A stretch of DNA of 64,000 bases from Pseudomonadota bacterium (GCA_021821195.1 JAKACT010000004.1:310001-374000), one strand, 5' to 3'. Shown: positions 45,458-56,029, counted from the stretch's first letter. The notes: generated from the sequence alone by a model not told the origin. Program-made: numbers and translations.

Positions 45458-45496
45458 TGAGATCTGGGATCTCACCGCCTCCACCATGTGTGGAGG
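45458..45496. other. Two adjacent perfect 7-bp hairpins in intergenic gap
   Basis: TGAGATC-TGG-GATCTCA (45458-45474) and CCTCCAC-CATGT-GTGGAGG (45478-45496). Confidence 0.55.
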
Positions 45497-45535
45497 ATCC
45501 AGGGCGCACGACGGCCACATCATCAAGGGAGTGAG

Positions 45536-46861
45536 ATGGACATGACTTGGATCTTTTGGGGCGGCGCAGCGATCTTGCTTGTGGCTGTTCTCGCAGTGGT
45601 TCGGAAACGGGGCGGTGAGCAAGTCGTGTCGCCAGTCATCGAACCGCAGGCACTGACGCCGCCTGTGGCTGTGCAGCCAACAGCATTGGAAGTACCGCAA
45701 GCGCCGGAGGTCCCGACGCGGCTGGTGCTGGCGGTTGATGACGAGCCGGTGTTCGCCATGACCATGTTGGATGAGATCGAAGGGGCCAAGCAGGTTGCGG
45801 GATTGTCCAGGCACGCGCCGTCCGCATTTGGTCGCGCGTTGGAGCCGCTCATGCAGGTGGTGCCGTCCATGGCGACGGCAGGCATGGCCAACGGCCGTCA
45901 GTTGATGGAGGTGGTGATCAACGGACCACTAGTGGCAGCGGCGGACGGCAACGGCTTTCGCGCGATGACCATGGGTGCGAGTGGTGTCCAGCAGAATGCC
46001 AGGTTGTTCGAGCCCAAGGCCTTGCAGAACGTGGCCAACGCAGCGGCTATCTGGCAGCTGGCCTCTGTCGCCGTGGCCCAGAAGCACCTGGCTGATATCA
46101 GCGTCACGCTCAAGCGAGTGGAAGACAAGGTTGCCGGTATCCAGTCGATGCTGGAAGAGGAGCGTGCGGCCCTGATCGACGGCGCTCTCAAGTACATCCA
46201 CAGCGCACGTCAAGCCATGCGGCAAGGTGAGTTCCTCGACCGTACGCGCGACAAGCTGGAGGATTTCGAGATCCAGCTGGAACAGGCCGGAACGACGCTG
46301 CTGCGACAGATCGAGCGTGAGTCGAAGAGCGAGTTGGAAAGGGATACCGTGGGGTGCGAGGGTGAGTACCAGAGCGCACTGGCCAAGCATCGGGCGCTCG
46401 CCGCGCGTGCCGCTGAGCTTGTGGCATGCGCAGAAGTGCGCCTGGCCAACTGGTATCTGTGTTCGCTTTACCCTGACCGCAGCAAGATGCTGGAAAGCCG
46501 AATGCAGCAGATCCAGCAGTTCATGGCCCAGGTCGCGAGGGTACAAAAGCAGTTGAGCGGAGCGCTTGACGCTGACTGTCAGAAGATCGATGCGCGCTTT
46601 ACGTCTGACGAGACCATTGCCGAGCGGCGTACGCATGTTCGAGATGAGGCCAAGTCCGGGAATGAGGCGTTGAGCAAGGGCGCCAAACGGTGCGCGACCA
46701 TCATTGCGCGAGTTCAAACGGTCGCGGACGACCGCAGTTCAATGAGCCGGTTGCTGATCGAAACCGACGGCAAGACGCCTACGGCCGTCTATCTGTCCCA
46801 CGAGAAGCCGACCCTTCCTCCCATCCGCATACAGAACGAGGAGCTGGTTGCATGTCTGTGA
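45536..46861 (+). CDS. N-terminally membrane-anchored, largely helical hypothetical protein
   Basis: MDMTWIFWGGAAILLVAVLAVVRKRGG single TM, then Pro/Val linker and long helical charged region. Confidence 0.7.
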   Translation: MDMTWIFWGGAAILLVAVLAVVRKRGGEQVVSPVIEPQALTPPVAVQPTALEVPQAPEVPTRLVLAVDDEPVFAMTMLDEIEGAKQVAGLSRHAPSAFGRALEPLMQVVPSMATAGMANGRQLMEVVINGPLVAAADGNGFRAMTMGASGVQQNARLFEPKALQNVANAAAIWQLASVAVAQKHLADISVTLKRVEDKVAGIQSMLEEERAALIDGALKYIHSARQAMRQGEFLDRTRDKLEDFEIQLEQAGTTLLRQIERESKSELERDTVGCEGEYQSALAKHRALAARAAELVACAEVRLANWYLCSLYPDRSKMLESRMQQIQQFMAQVARVQKQLSGALDADCQKIDARFTSDETIAERRTHVRDEAKSGNEALSKGAKRCATIIARVQTVADDRSSMSRLLIETDGKTPTAVYLSHEKPTLPPIRIQNEELVACL

Positions 46862-46915
46862 GTAGCACAAAGCCATGCGCTGCATCCGCCTCCTGCAATA
46901 CATGGTTGAAATCGC

Positions 46916-48646
46916 ATGCGTAACGAACGCAATACCATCTGGAAAATCGTGCGAGCCCTCAACGACGCCGAGAGCAACGGCGGACTGTGGCTGCCGAACA
47001 TTCAGCGTCCCTTCGTGTGGAGCGAGGAGCAGATTGAGAAGCTGTTCGACTCGATCATGCGTGAGTACCCGATCAGCACGCTGCTGGTCTGGCGCACGCG
47101 AGAGAAGGTGAAGCATCGCAAGTTCATTACTGACTGGAAGGACACCCTGAAGGTGTCCGACGCCTATGTGATGGAGAACGCGGATGCCAAGGGCATGGTC
47201 CTGGATGGGCAGCAGCGCTTGCAGAGCCTGATCATCGGCCTGGCCGGCAGCTACAACGGCAGGGAGCTGCACTTCGACGTGTTGAGTGGCGCCAAGGCCT
47301 CGCCGGAAGACATCCGCTACCGGTTCCGCTTCCTGCCGGCGGCCAATGCACAGTGGCCATGGGTGAAGTTCAAGGACGTGCTCAAGGACATGTCGCGCGG
47401 CCGCAAGTTGGCGATGGAGGTGGCCCAGGATGTCTGCGCTTCGGGGCCGGCCGGGCTGTCCGATGACGATGCCAAGTGCGTCCAGAAGAACATCGCCCGC
47501 GCCCAGCACGAGTTCATCAGCGACGAGAACATCAGCTACCAGTTGCTGGACGGCGTCGATGACCCGGATGCCTACACAACCGAGGACGTGGTCGAGATCT
47601 TCATCCGCGCCAACTCCGGCGGCACCAAGCTTGGCAAGTCTGACCTGTTGTTCTCGCTGCTGGCGTCGGAATGGGCGCTGGCCGACGAGGAGATGGAAGA
47701 ACTGTTGGAGGAGTTGAACCGGACCGGCTACGGGTTTGATCGCGATTTCGTTCTCAAGTCCTGCCTGGTCATGCTCGGGCAGGGCGCCAAGTACGAGGTC
47801 ACGAAGTTCCGCAAGCCCGAGGTGCGCGAAGCGTTCGTCAAGAACTGGGACGCGATCTCTGACGCCATCAAGGCCGTTCGGGACTTCCTGCACGGTAAGA
47901 CCTTCCTGAGGAGCGACAAGGCGGTGCCCTCGTACCTGGGCCTGATCCCGCTGATCTATCTGCGCTACGCGTATCCTGACCAGTGGAATGCCACGACCGG
48001 ACGCGAGGACTACGTGTTGCGGACGATGCTGACTGGTGCCTTCAGTGGTACGCCGGACAACCTGATCGACCGCTGCGTGAAGTCCATCGACGAGCACAAG
48101 TCCTTCGAACTGGATGAGGTGTTCCACATCATCCGCAGCGATGGTCGCAGCCTTGAAGTGACGCCGGAAACGATCCTTGGGACCCGTTATGGAAAGCCAC
48201 AGTCGCACCTGATCTTCAATCTCTGGTACCGCGCCTTCGACTATGAACCGGCGCTGGAAGACAACCTGCCGCAACAGGATCACATCTTTCCGCAGAGCTT
48301 CCTTGATAGAGAAAAGGAAATGAATCCGGAGACCCTGCGCTTTCGCAAGAAGTACCGTGCGGACGAGCAGCACCAGCTCGCCAACTTGGCGCTACTGACG
48401 GCCAAGGAGAATGGCTTCCAGGGCAAGTCGGGGGAGCTGCCGGAAACCTGGATACCCAAGCAGCTCAAGGACGATCCGGGCTTCCTCGATAGGCACCTGA
48501 TCCCGAAGGATCCGGAACTCTGGAAGTCGGCGAACTTTCGCGCCTTCATCGAAGCGCGGAAGCAGCTGATCCTGGAGCGCTTCAAGCCCTATTTGCAGAG
48601 CAGTCAGAACGTGGGAGAGGATAATGTCGTTGAAACCCTGGCGTGA
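46916..48646 (+). CDS. DUF262/DUF1524 (GmrSD-like) protein
   Basis: [49 protein letters not shown]-terminal [12 protein letters not shown]...[17 protein letters not shown]-like. Confidence 0.87.
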   Translation: MRNERNTIWKIVRALNDAESNGGLWLPNIQRPFVWSEEQIEKLFDSIMREYPISTLLVWRTREKVKHRKFITDWKDTLKVSDAYVMENADAKGMVLDGQQRLQSLIIGLAGSYNGRELHFDVLSGAKASPEDIRYRFRFLPAANAQWPWVKFKDVLKDMSRGRKLAMEVAQDVCASGPAGLSDDDAKCVQKNIARAQHEFISDENISYQLLDGVDDPDAYTTEDVVEIFIRANSGGTKLGKSDLLFSLLASEWALADEEMEELLEELNRTGYGFDRDFVLKSCLVMLGQGAKYEVTKFRKPEVREAFVKNWDAISDAIKAVRDFLHGKTFLRSDKAVPSYLGLIPLIYLRYAYPDQWNATTGREDYVLRTMLTGAFSGTPDNLIDRCVKSIDEHKSFELDEVFHIIRSDGRSLEVTPETILGTRYGKPQSHLIFNLWYRAFDYEPALEDNLPQQDHIFPQSFLDREKEMNPETLRFRKKYRADEQHQLANLALLTAKENGFQGKSGELPETWIPKQLKDDPGFLDRHLIPKDPELWKSANFRAFIEARKQLILERFKPYLQSSQNVGEDNVVETLA

Positions 48647-51431
48647 AGTCGCCATCCCGCACGAGGATGTCCATCGCGGCACCTTCGTTCGCGCCGAGTT
48701 CGCGGCGGACATCACCCGCGTCCACGACGGCTCCGCCACGCCGGAGTATCAGGACCCGGTGCTGTTCTTCCAGCGCACCTACATTACAGAGGGCATGGGT
48801 TCGCTGCTGACGTCGGTGGCCAAGCGCCTGGCCGGAAATGGCGGCGACCCGGTCATCCAGCTGCAGACCGCCTTCGGTGGCGGCAAGACCCACACCATGC
48901 TGGCGGTCATGCACATGGTCAGCGGCAAGGCACCGAAGAGCGATCTGGCCGGCGTACCCAAGTTGCTTGACGCTGCGGGCATCCTGGATCTGCCTATCGC
49001 CAAGATTGTGGTGCTGGATGGCATCAAGCTGTCGCCCAGCCAGCCGCGGCGCGTGGAGGGCCATGCCCTGCGTACGTTGTGGGGCGAGCTGGCTTGGCAA
49101 CTCGGTGGCGCCGAAGCCTATGCGGCGCTGGCCGATGCCGATGCCACTGGTACCAACCCCGGCAAGGATCGGTTAGCCGAACTGATCCGCAAGGCCGGTC
49201 CTTGCGTGATCCTGATTGACGAGCTGGTGGCCTATATTCGCCAGTTCGAGGACGGCAAGTCGCTATCCGGTGGCACCTATGATGCCAATCTCACCTTCAT
49301 CCAGGCCCTGACCGAAGCCTTGAAGGCTGCGCCGCAGGCGGTGCTGCTTGCGTCCTTGCCGGAAAGCGAGCGTGAGGCGGGCAGCGAGCGCGGCGTCGCC
49401 GCGCTGCATGCGCTGGAGCATTACTTCTCGCGCGTCCAGGCCATTTGGAAGCCGGTTAGCACCGAAGAGTCATTCGAGATCGTGCGCCGCCGCCTGTTTG
49501 CTGAGATCCGCGACCAGGATATGCGCGACACCGTATGCCGTGCGTTCGCCGATTGGTATGTGAAACACGCCGACGATCTGCCGGGTGAAACGCAGGAAGG
49601 TCGTTACTACGACCGTCTGCGTTCGGCATACCCGATCCATCCGGAAGTGTTCGAGCGCCTGTATCAGGATTGGTCGGCGTTGCCCAACTTCCAGCGCACG
49701 CGCGGCGTGCTGAAACTGATGGCGCGTGTGATCCATCGTCTGTGGCAGAGCGACAACAAGGACCTGCTGATCCTGCCGGGCAGCCTGCCGCTGTACGACG
49801 CGGAGGTCAGCGCCGAACTGACCAGCAACCTGCCGGTGGGCTGGGACCCCGTGCTATCCCGTGACGTGGATGGCGAGCGCAGCGAACCCGCATTGTTGGA
49901 GACCCAGGAGGCGAAGTTCGGGTCGGTGCAGGCCTGTCGCCGGATCACGCGCAGCATTTTCCTGGGCAGTGCCCCGGTATCCGGCAATGAGATGGCGCGC
50001 GGCGTGGAGACCGAGCGATTGATCCTGAGTTGTGTCCAGCCAGGCCAGGCACCGCATGTGTTCAAGGATGCGCTGTCGCGTTTGAAGACGCGGCTGACCT
50101 TCCTCAACGAGGGGAACAACCGCTGGTGGCTGGATGTGAAGCCCAACCTGCGGCGTGAGATGGAGGATCGCAAGCGGCGCTTCCAGGATCCTGCAGTGTT
50201 CAACGAGATCGCGGATGTGCTGCGCAAGGTGCTCGGCGGAGGCTCAATCACCAACCACCATGTGTTCACGCCTGCCGCGGACGTGCCGGATGACTGGCAT
50301 CTGCGTCTGGTAGTGTTGTCGCCGAATACGGGCTGGACCCGTGGAGCGGGCCCGAACCCGGCGCGTGAGGCCGCAGCAGCGATCCTGAAGGACAGAGGCG
50401 GACAGCCGCGCGTGAGGCAGAACCGCCTGCTGTTCCTGGCGGCGGACGCCGACCAGGTGAGCCATCTCAAGGAGACCGTGCGCGCACTGCTGGCCTGGCG
50501 CAGCATCGAGACCGATCTGAAGGAAACCCGGATTACCCTGGACAACATCCAGGCCAAGCAGGTCACCCAGAACAGGGAGCAGACCCGCGACACCGTGCTG
50601 CGGCTGGTGCGCGACACTTACAAGTGGTTGGTTGCGCCTACCCAAACCCTCAGCCGGAAGGGCGGCTCGGTGGGCGATATCGAATGGGAGGCGCAGGCGC
50701 TAAACCCCTCAGCGGTGGGACTGGGCAAGGAGGTGGACCGCGTCTTGGCTGATAACGACTGGGTCACTGCCCAGTGGGCGCCAGTAAACCTTCACTACCT
50801 GCTCAAGCAATGGTTTTGGAAGGACGGCGTCGTGGACGTGAAGGCGCTGGACGTGTGGCAGAAGTCGTGCAGCTATCTGTATATGCCGCGCCTGCGCAAC
50901 TCGGACGTCATGGCGCATGCCATTGCCGACGGTGCGCCCAGCCGGGACTTCTTTGGCTTGGCCAGCGGCAAGGAGGGTGATCGCTATCTCGGCTTCACCT
51001 ATGGCGAAGCGACATCGCCCTTCATGGATGTAGCGCTGCTGATCGAGCCGGCTCAGGCTGCGGCTTACGAAGAGGCAACACGACCGCCGCCGGTTGCTCC
51101 GCATCCCGACGCGGATCCGAATGCCAATCCGACTCCGGAGCCAAACACCAATCAGGATCCGGTGCCGGTGCCGGCGCCGTCGTCCGGGACGACTGCCACG
51201 ATGCCGACGCACTTCTGGGCGTCGGCTGAACTCGATCCGGTTGGAGCCTCGTTGAAGTTCGCCAACATCATGAAGGAGCTGGTCGAGCTGTTCAGCGCCC
51301 GCCACGGCACCAACGTGGTCATCAAGGTAGACATCGAGGCTACAGATGCGCGCGGGTTTGACGAGACGACCGTACGCGCAGCTAGGGAGAACAGTCGGGT
51401 GCTGGGGATTTCATCGCCAGACTTCGACTGA
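48624..51431 (+). CDS. DUF499-type P-loop ATPase
   Basis: [28 protein letters not shown]; Walker [31 protein letters not shown]; overlaps previous gene by 23 nt. Confidence 0.88.
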   Translation: MSLKPWREVAIPHEDVHRGTFVRAEFAADITRVHDGSATPEYQDPVLFFQRTYITEGMGSLLTSVAKRLAGNGGDPVIQLQTAFGGGKTHTMLAVMHMVSGKAPKSDLAGVPKLLDAAGILDLPIAKIVVLDGIKLSPSQPRRVEGHALRTLWGELAWQLGGAEAYAALADADATGTNPGKDRLAELIRKAGPCVILIDELVAYIRQFEDGKSLSGGTYDANLTFIQALTEALKAAPQAVLLASLPESEREAGSERGVAALHALEHYFSRVQAIWKPVSTEESFEIVRRRLFAEIRDQDMRDTVCRAFADWYVKHADDLPGETQEGRYYDRLRSAYPIHPEVFERLYQDWSALPNFQRTRGVLKLMARVIHRLWQSDNKDLLILPGSLPLYDAEVSAELTSNLPVGWDPVLSRDVDGERSEPALLETQEAKFGSVQACRRITRSIFLGSAPVSGNEMARGVETERLILSCVQPGQAPHVFKDALSRLKTRLTFLNEGNNRWWLDVKPNLRREMEDRKRRFQDPAVFNEIADVLRKVLGGGSITNHHVFTPAADVPDDWHLRLVVLSPNTGWTRGAGPNPAREAAAAILKDRGGQPRVRQNRLLFLAADADQVSHLKETVRALLAWRSIETDLKETRITLDNIQAKQVTQNREQTRDTVLRLVRDTYKWLVAPTQTLSRKGGSVGDIEWEAQALNPSAVGLGKEVDRVLADNDWVTAQWAPVNLHYLLKQWFWKDGVVDVKALDVWQKSCSYLYMPRLRNSDVMAHAIADGAPSRDFFGLASGKEGDRYLGFTYGEATSPFMDVALLIEPAQAAAYEEATRPPPVAPHPDADPNANPTPEPNTNQDPVPVPAPSSGTTATMPTHFWASAELDPVGASLKFANIMKELVELFSARHGTNVVIKVDIEATDARGFDETTVRAARENSRVLGISSPDFD

Positions 51432-51569
51432 CGCTATCCGGCAGTTATGGTTGCGATGAGACAGGCACGTAAGGCCTCTTTGAGGTTGTCCTCACTGGGG
51501 CCGTTTCCGTTGCGGCGATCCGGCAATTTGAAGCAGACGCTCTGCCAGGGTGAATGACAAGCGAGTGAG

Positions 51570-51788
51570 TCAGTCTGGAATGTGCTCGACGAGATCGCCA
51601 ATCTTGCAACCGAAGTAGTTGCATAGCTTGTTGAGGATCTCGGTGCTGGTTCCAATCTTGTTGTTGGCCAGCCTGGACAGCGTGACCTTGTGGACGCCCG
51701 TGACCTCGGAAATTTCGACAAGCGTCACCACGCGCTTCTCTTTGAAGCCCTTGTCGGCCATCAGTTCTTGGAGGCGGAAGCGGATCAT
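51570..51788 (-). CDS. XRE-family HTH transcriptional regulator
   Basis: MIRFRLQELMADKGFKEKRVVTLVEISEVTGVHKVTLSRLANNK. Confidence 0.88.
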   Translation of the reverse strand: MIRFRLQELMADKGFKEKRVVTLVEISEVTGVHKVTLSRLANNKIGTSTEILNKLCNYFGCKIGDLVEHIPD

Positions 51789-51864
51789 CTTTGGCTGAAT
51801 AAGTAGCGAATAGGCTAAAAAAAAGGTTGACAGGCTGCTTAAGTAGTAGTTAGATGGCTTTCGA

Positions 51865-51888
51865 GTTAGCGATTTCGCTAACTTTTTT
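51865..51888. promoter_or_regulatory. Perfect palindrome plus T-tract in divergent XRE/AlpA-like intergenic region
   Basis: GTTAGCGA-TT-TCGCTAAC then TTTTTT; operator and/or terminator. Confidence 0.5.
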
Positions 51889-51911
51889 GCCCGACTGCTA
51901 CGGAGACAGCA

Positions 51912-52145
51912 ATGGATGCAACTTACCTCACTACCGAAGAACTGGCTAGCCGGATCCGTTACGACGCCCGAACCATCAGAGAGCAGTTGAAGGACAGCGT
52001 GCTGTTGGAAGGTACGCACTACCTGCGTCCGTTCGGGGGGCGAAAGATCCTCTTCATCTGGGAAGCCATCGAGCGGGACATGCATCTGGCTTCCAAGCGG
52101 GAAATCGGCGTGCCGATGGCCGCGGGCGGGGTGTGCCGTGGCTAG
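51912..52145 (+). CDS. Small AlpA/excisionase-like DNA-binding protein
   Basis: LTTEELASRIRYDARTIREQLKDSVLLEGTHYLRPFGGRKILFIWEAIERDM; overlaps integrase start. Confidence 0.75.
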   Translation: MDATYLTTEELASRIRYDARTIREQLKDSVLLEGTHYLRPFGGRKILFIWEAIERDMHLASKREIGVPMAAGGVCRG

Positions 52146-53361
52146 GCTTGGCGTGCGCAAGGACACCGGAAAACTGTTCTTCGACTTCCACTGGGCCGGG
52201 AAGCGCCGCCGAGAGCAGACGACGCTGGACGACACGCCGCAGAATCGGAAGAAGGCAGAACAGGTGCTGCGTGCATTCAGTGTCGATATCGAGCGTGGGG
52301 TGTTCGACTACGCGAGGTACTTCCCGAACAGTCGAGTTGCAAGGGGGAGCGTGGAGCAGCAGGCCGCCAAGGCGCTGCTCCAGGGAACGGTTGGGCCGGG
52401 AACGATGGAGCCGCCCGCAACTCCGCTGTTCCGCGAGTTCGCCGACATCTGGTTCGCCGAGAACGAGGTGCGGTGGCGACGCACGACGCAGGAGCTCATG
52501 CGGATGATCGTGGACAAGCACCTGGTGCCACTGTTTGGCGATCATCAGGTGAACACCATTCAGCGGGCTGACGTGTTGGCTTTCCGTGCCGAGTTCGCAA
52601 AGCGACCCGGGAAGAAGAAGGACGAGACGATCTCGCCCAAGACGGTGAACGATACGGTGGGTGTGCTCAAGAGCATCCTGGACGAGGCTGCGGCGAGGAA
52701 TGGATTCACGAGTCCGTGCCAGAACCTGAGGCGCCTGAAGGTGCCGAAGGCGGACGTTCAGCCGTTCACCCTAGAGGAGACGCGGAAGCTGATCGACACC
52801 TGTCGGCCGGACTACCGCGACTATGTGATCGTGCGTGCCTTCACCGGGATGCGCACCGGCGAGGTGAACGGCTTGAAGTGGCCTTGTGTCGACTTCGCGC
52901 GCCGGGAGATTCTCATCCGGGAGACGTTCACGCATGGTGCGCAGGACAAGACCAAGACGAATTCCTCGGTGCGTGAAATCGTGATGTCGCCGCCCGTCCA
53001 TGACGCGCTCAAGCGACTCCACGGCATGGCGGACGACAAGAGCGGCTACGTTTTCGCCAACCGTAACGGCCAGCCGTTCGATACCCACAACTTCACCAAT
53101 CGGGTCTGGTACCCGTTGTTGCGGCATCTGGGCCTCCGTAGCAGGCGCCCGTACCAGTTGCGCCATACCTGTGCGACGTTGTGGCTGACGGCAGGGGAGA
53201 ACCCGTTGTGGATCGCGCGACAGTTGGGACATTCCAACGTGGAAATGCTGTTCCGGGTGTACGCGCGGTGGGTCAAGGACGTCACGCGCAACGACGGTTC
53301 GGCGTTCGAAAGGCTGCTGGAAGCCTCGACTCAGGGCAGTGCGACGGAGGAGGAGGTCTGA
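52138..53361 (+). CDS. Tyrosine-type site-specific integrase
   Basis: FTGMRTGEVNGLKW, RPYQLRHTCATLWL, LGHSNVEMLFRVYARW (R..HxxR..H..Y). Confidence 0.93.
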   Translation: MARLGVRKDTGKLFFDFHWAGKRRREQTTLDDTPQNRKKAEQVLRAFSVDIERGVFDYARYFPNSRVARGSVEQQAAKALLQGTVGPGTMEPPATPLFREFADIWFAENEVRWRRTTQELMRMIVDKHLVPLFGDHQVNTIQRADVLAFRAEFAKRPGKKKDETISPKTVNDTVGVLKSILDEAAARNGFTSPCQNLRRLKVPKADVQPFTLEETRKLIDTCRPDYRDYVIVRAFTGMRTGEVNGLKWPCVDFARREILIRETFTHGAQDKTKTNSSVREIVMSPPVHDALKRLHGMADDKSGYVFANRNGQPFDTHNFTNRVWYPLLRHLGLRSRRPYQLRHTCATLWLTAGENPLWIARQLGHSNVEMLFRVYARWVKDVTRNDGSAFERLLEASTQGSATEEEV

Positions 53362-54269
53362 TGAGTCTGCGAATGCTCAGACAGCGGGCGACTGGTGGCG
53401 CTCTGGTTCGCTTCGCGGTGGAGGGCGTCCGATTCCTCGAGCGGCCTGACGGCACGCCCTACATCCAGATGGACGTGGCGGACTTTTCCGACGTCGCAAC
53501 TTTGCGATGGTGGTGCGATTGGCGTCAGCCGTCCGTCCAATATCCGAGTGGCGACGATGCGTTCCAGGCAGTGATCACTCATCGGTGCCTGGATGGCCGA
53601 CTGTGGCTCGACTCTGACGAGGTGGCAAGGATCAGTAACGATGAGCTGTATCGGGGTGGCCCGATGTTTCTGTCTCGTACGCATGTGCCAGAAGGCGCTT
53701 ATCCGGCGCTGGAGAAGCTGGTTGCCATCTTCAATGGCATCAAGACAGCGTCCATCCGCGAGTTCGTCGGTCGCGTTCTGACCGACCAGCACATCGCCCG
53801 CCGCTTTGTGCGCTGTCGGGCGAGCGCCAACCACCATCATCACGAACGAGGAGGTCTGCTGATGCACAGCGTGGGTGTTGCGGAGCGCTGTCTCTCGTGC
53901 AGTTCAGGGTTGGAAAGATCGCTCCACGAGGTTGTAATAGCGGCTGCGTTGTTGCATGACATCGGGAAGCTCGAAACCGTTGGTGAGGGGCCAAAGCGGC
54001 CTCCGCTTGCTCCTTGGGTGCACCATGAAGCGCTGACGCTGGAAATCCTTGCGCCGCATCTGCACTGGCTTGATGGCGAATGGCCGCATGGCGCTGTGCT
54101 CCTGCGTCACTGCCTGACGTGGTATTCGACAAAGCCCGCGGGCTTCGCAGGCTTCGTTGGCGCCGATCTCATCCGGGCGATGGATGGGATCGACGTGGGG
54201 ATCGGCATGGGAAAGGGGAGCGGGGAGGCGCGGTTCGAGCCGTTTCGAAATCCTCTGCGGAAGCAGTAG
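53361..54269 (+). CDS. HD-domain protein, TraI_2/YhaM-like
   Basis: HHHHERGGLLMHSVGVAERC...AALLHDIGKLETV; starts on integrase stop codon. Confidence 0.75.
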   Translation: MSLRMLRQRATGGALVRFAVEGVRFLERPDGTPYIQMDVADFSDVATLRWWCDWRQPSVQYPSGDDAFQAVITHRCLDGRLWLDSDEVARISNDELYRGGPMFLSRTHVPEGAYPALEKLVAIFNGIKTASIREFVGRVLTDQHIARRFVRCRASANHHHHERGGLLMHSVGVAERCLSCSSGLERSLHEVVIAAALLHDIGKLETVGEGPKRPPLAPWVHHEALTLEILAPHLHWLDGEWPHGAVLLRHCLTWYSTKPAGFAGFVGADLIRAMDGIDVGIGMGKGSGEARFEPFRNPLRKQ

Positions 54270-54523
54270 CGGCTACATCAAAGGATCTAAGGCTACCTGG
54301 GGCTTACGGGTCAGGACTACCCGCGGCGAAATGAAGTTGTAGCGCTTCCAGAAGATCGTTGTGCGCCAGATTTTTTGGTTTCCTGGGTCGCCGACCTCTG
54401 CATCCACGAGGTTGGTCAAAGCATCGATCGCGCCCGCAGTCATCGCGCGAAACGATTTTTTGCCAAGCGGGGTTAGCTAGACAGGCATGACACCGGTCGC
54501 AGCTGGCGAGACTGCGTTCGGCA

Positions 54524-54856
54524 ATGCTGCCCCCTGACTCTGGAGGAGTTGTCCCGGTGCGGTACAGACTGATCTCCCTGTTTCCATTGCAGATGGCCCG
54601 CTTGCTCGGGCTTGTCAGAGCCATCGAGCCAGCTCAGGTGTTCGATGGGAGAACCTCCTCATGGGTGCTGATCGTGCGGGGCCGGGGATTCACCAGGGTG
54701 CTGCGGGACGAGCCCCTGCCGGCGCCCAACCTCATACGACCGGATGGCTGGAACCTGCCTCGCCCGCTTCGCTTCCCGTCTGAGCAGGTGGCCGTGACGT
54801 ACGCCGCCAGCATGGGTTTGTTACCTAGGCGTACCACTTGGACGATCAAGGAGTAG
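54524..54856 (+). CDS. Hypothetical protein
   Basis: 110-aa ORF immediately upstream of Xre/MbcA-like gene; start uncertain. Confidence 0.45.
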   Translation: MLPPDSGGVVPVRYRLISLFPLQMARLLGLVRAIEPAQVFDGRTSSWVLIVRGRGFTRVLRDEPLPAPNLIRPDGWNLPRPLRFPSEQVAVTYAASMGLLPRRTTWTIKE

Positions 54857-54860
54857 AGCC

Positions 54861-55238
54861 ATGCAGGAAAGCCCCAAGCCGATGGACCGTATGGAAAGCG
54901 CGCTTCAGGAAGAGGAGGCCAACTCCATGTGTCCGGCGAGCTTTGCTCGCGCGCTCCGGATTTCCGAAGCGGCGCTTGCAGAGGTGCTGGGTGTGGCGCT
55001 CGACACTCTGCAGCGCCGATCCGGCGATCCGCAGATCCAGGAGCGGCTAAAGCCCTTCGTCAGCGTTCTCACGCACCTGTTGATGTTGCAGTCCTGCGCA
55101 GGACTGGCCGCGGGCCACATGAAGGCGACGCCGATCAGGCTTCTCGGGAATAGGACTTTGCTTGAGGTGGTGAGAGACGGGGAAGCCGCGAAGGCGATGC
55201 GCTACCTTCAGACCCTCTCTTCTGGTCAGAACGGGTGA
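54861..55238 (+). CDS. Xre/MbcA/ParS antitoxin-like protein
   Basis: FARALRISEAALAEVLGVALDTLQRR HTH and PIRLLGNRTLLEVVRDGEAAKAMRYLQTL C-terminal element. Confidence 0.6.
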   Translation: MQESPKPMDRMESALQEEEANSMCPASFARALRISEAALAEVLGVALDTLQRRSGDPQIQERLKPFVSVLTHLLMLQSCAGLAAGHMKATPIRLLGNRTLLEVVRDGEAAKAMRYLQTLSSGQNG

Positions 55239-55329
55239 AGGGGCTGCTAAGTGCGCGTGTCAAAACAAGTTTCCGATCCAAGCATCTTGCTCGTCGATGC
55301 GGAGAGCGTCGCAGGCCAGGGAGGTCCGT

Positions 55330-55608
55330 ATGCAACATGAGGAGCTGTCGAAGGCAGTCGCTGCCGAAGAAGCCAAGACCGGCGAGCTCAATGCATGTCG
55401 CCATGCGGTTTGGACTGCGCTGGTGCAAGCGGAGCCGGAACTTGCACGGCACATCCTAGAGCTGTTTTCAAATCCGGAATCGGCAGCTCGATGGGTATGC
55501 GCCGACTTGAGAGGATTGCAGAGCTCTCCCGCGAGGGCTGTAGCGGAGGGACGTGCCGCGGACGTCCTGGCTATTATTCAAAGCGCTGCTCATGGATTCT
55601 CGGCCTAG
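55330..55608 (+). CDS. Hypothetical protein
   Basis: MQHEELSKAVAAEEAKTGELNACRHAVWTALVQAEPELARHILELF; start inferred from the 55297 ORF. Confidence 0.4.
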   Translation: MQHEELSKAVAAEEAKTGELNACRHAVWTALVQAEPELARHILELFSNPESAARWVCADLRGLQSSPARAVAEGRAADVLAIIQSAAHGFSA

Positions 55609-55663
55609 TTTTGGCCTGCTTGAGCTAAGAGTCGAGGGAGGGTCGTGCAATGGCAGCAAATCT

Positions 55664-56029
55664 ATGACCGAGCAAGAGTTGGCGGGTTCTGGCCTCCGGA
55701 CCTTTTTTCGCATTTCCGAGAAGTGGCAGATGTCGCCCGATCAGCAGGGCTCGCTATTGGGCTGCGAAGATCTACGGACTCTCGATTCTTGGCGCCGCGG
55801 CGACTGTGCTGACTTGCCTCCTGATGTGCTTATTCGCATCAGCTACGTTCTTGGCATCTATAAGGCGCTGCACACGATCTTTCCCAATGAGATCCAGGCC
55901 GACGGTTGGATCATGCGCCCCAACAGTGCGCCGCTGTTTGCTGGACGGCCCGCGATCGAATTGATGGCGGACGATGGCATCGATGGACTGGCTGCTGTGC
56001 GAGGATATCTTGATGCGCAACTGGATTAG
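55664..56029 (+). CDS. MbcA/ParS/Xre (DUF2384-like) antitoxin-family protein
   Basis: FFRISEKWQMSPDQQGSLLGCEDLRTLDSWRRG...LGIYKALHTIFPNEIQADGWIMRPNSAPLFAGRPAIELMADDGIDGLAAVRGYLDAQ. Confidence 0.8.
   Translation: MTEQELAGSGLRTFFRISEKWQMSPDQQGSLLGCEDLRTLDSWRRGDCADLPPDVLIRISYVLGIYKALHTIFPNEIQADGWIMRPNSAPLFAGRPAIELMADDGIDGLAAVRGYLDAQLD

Noticed and set aside
54200-54540. Candidate attR copy of the tRNA-Arg 3' end after the integrase/HD genes
   Set aside because: Only short matches such as GGTTCGAGCC/TTTCGAAATCC; no convincing duplication of GGTTCGAATCCTTCCGGGCGCGCCA
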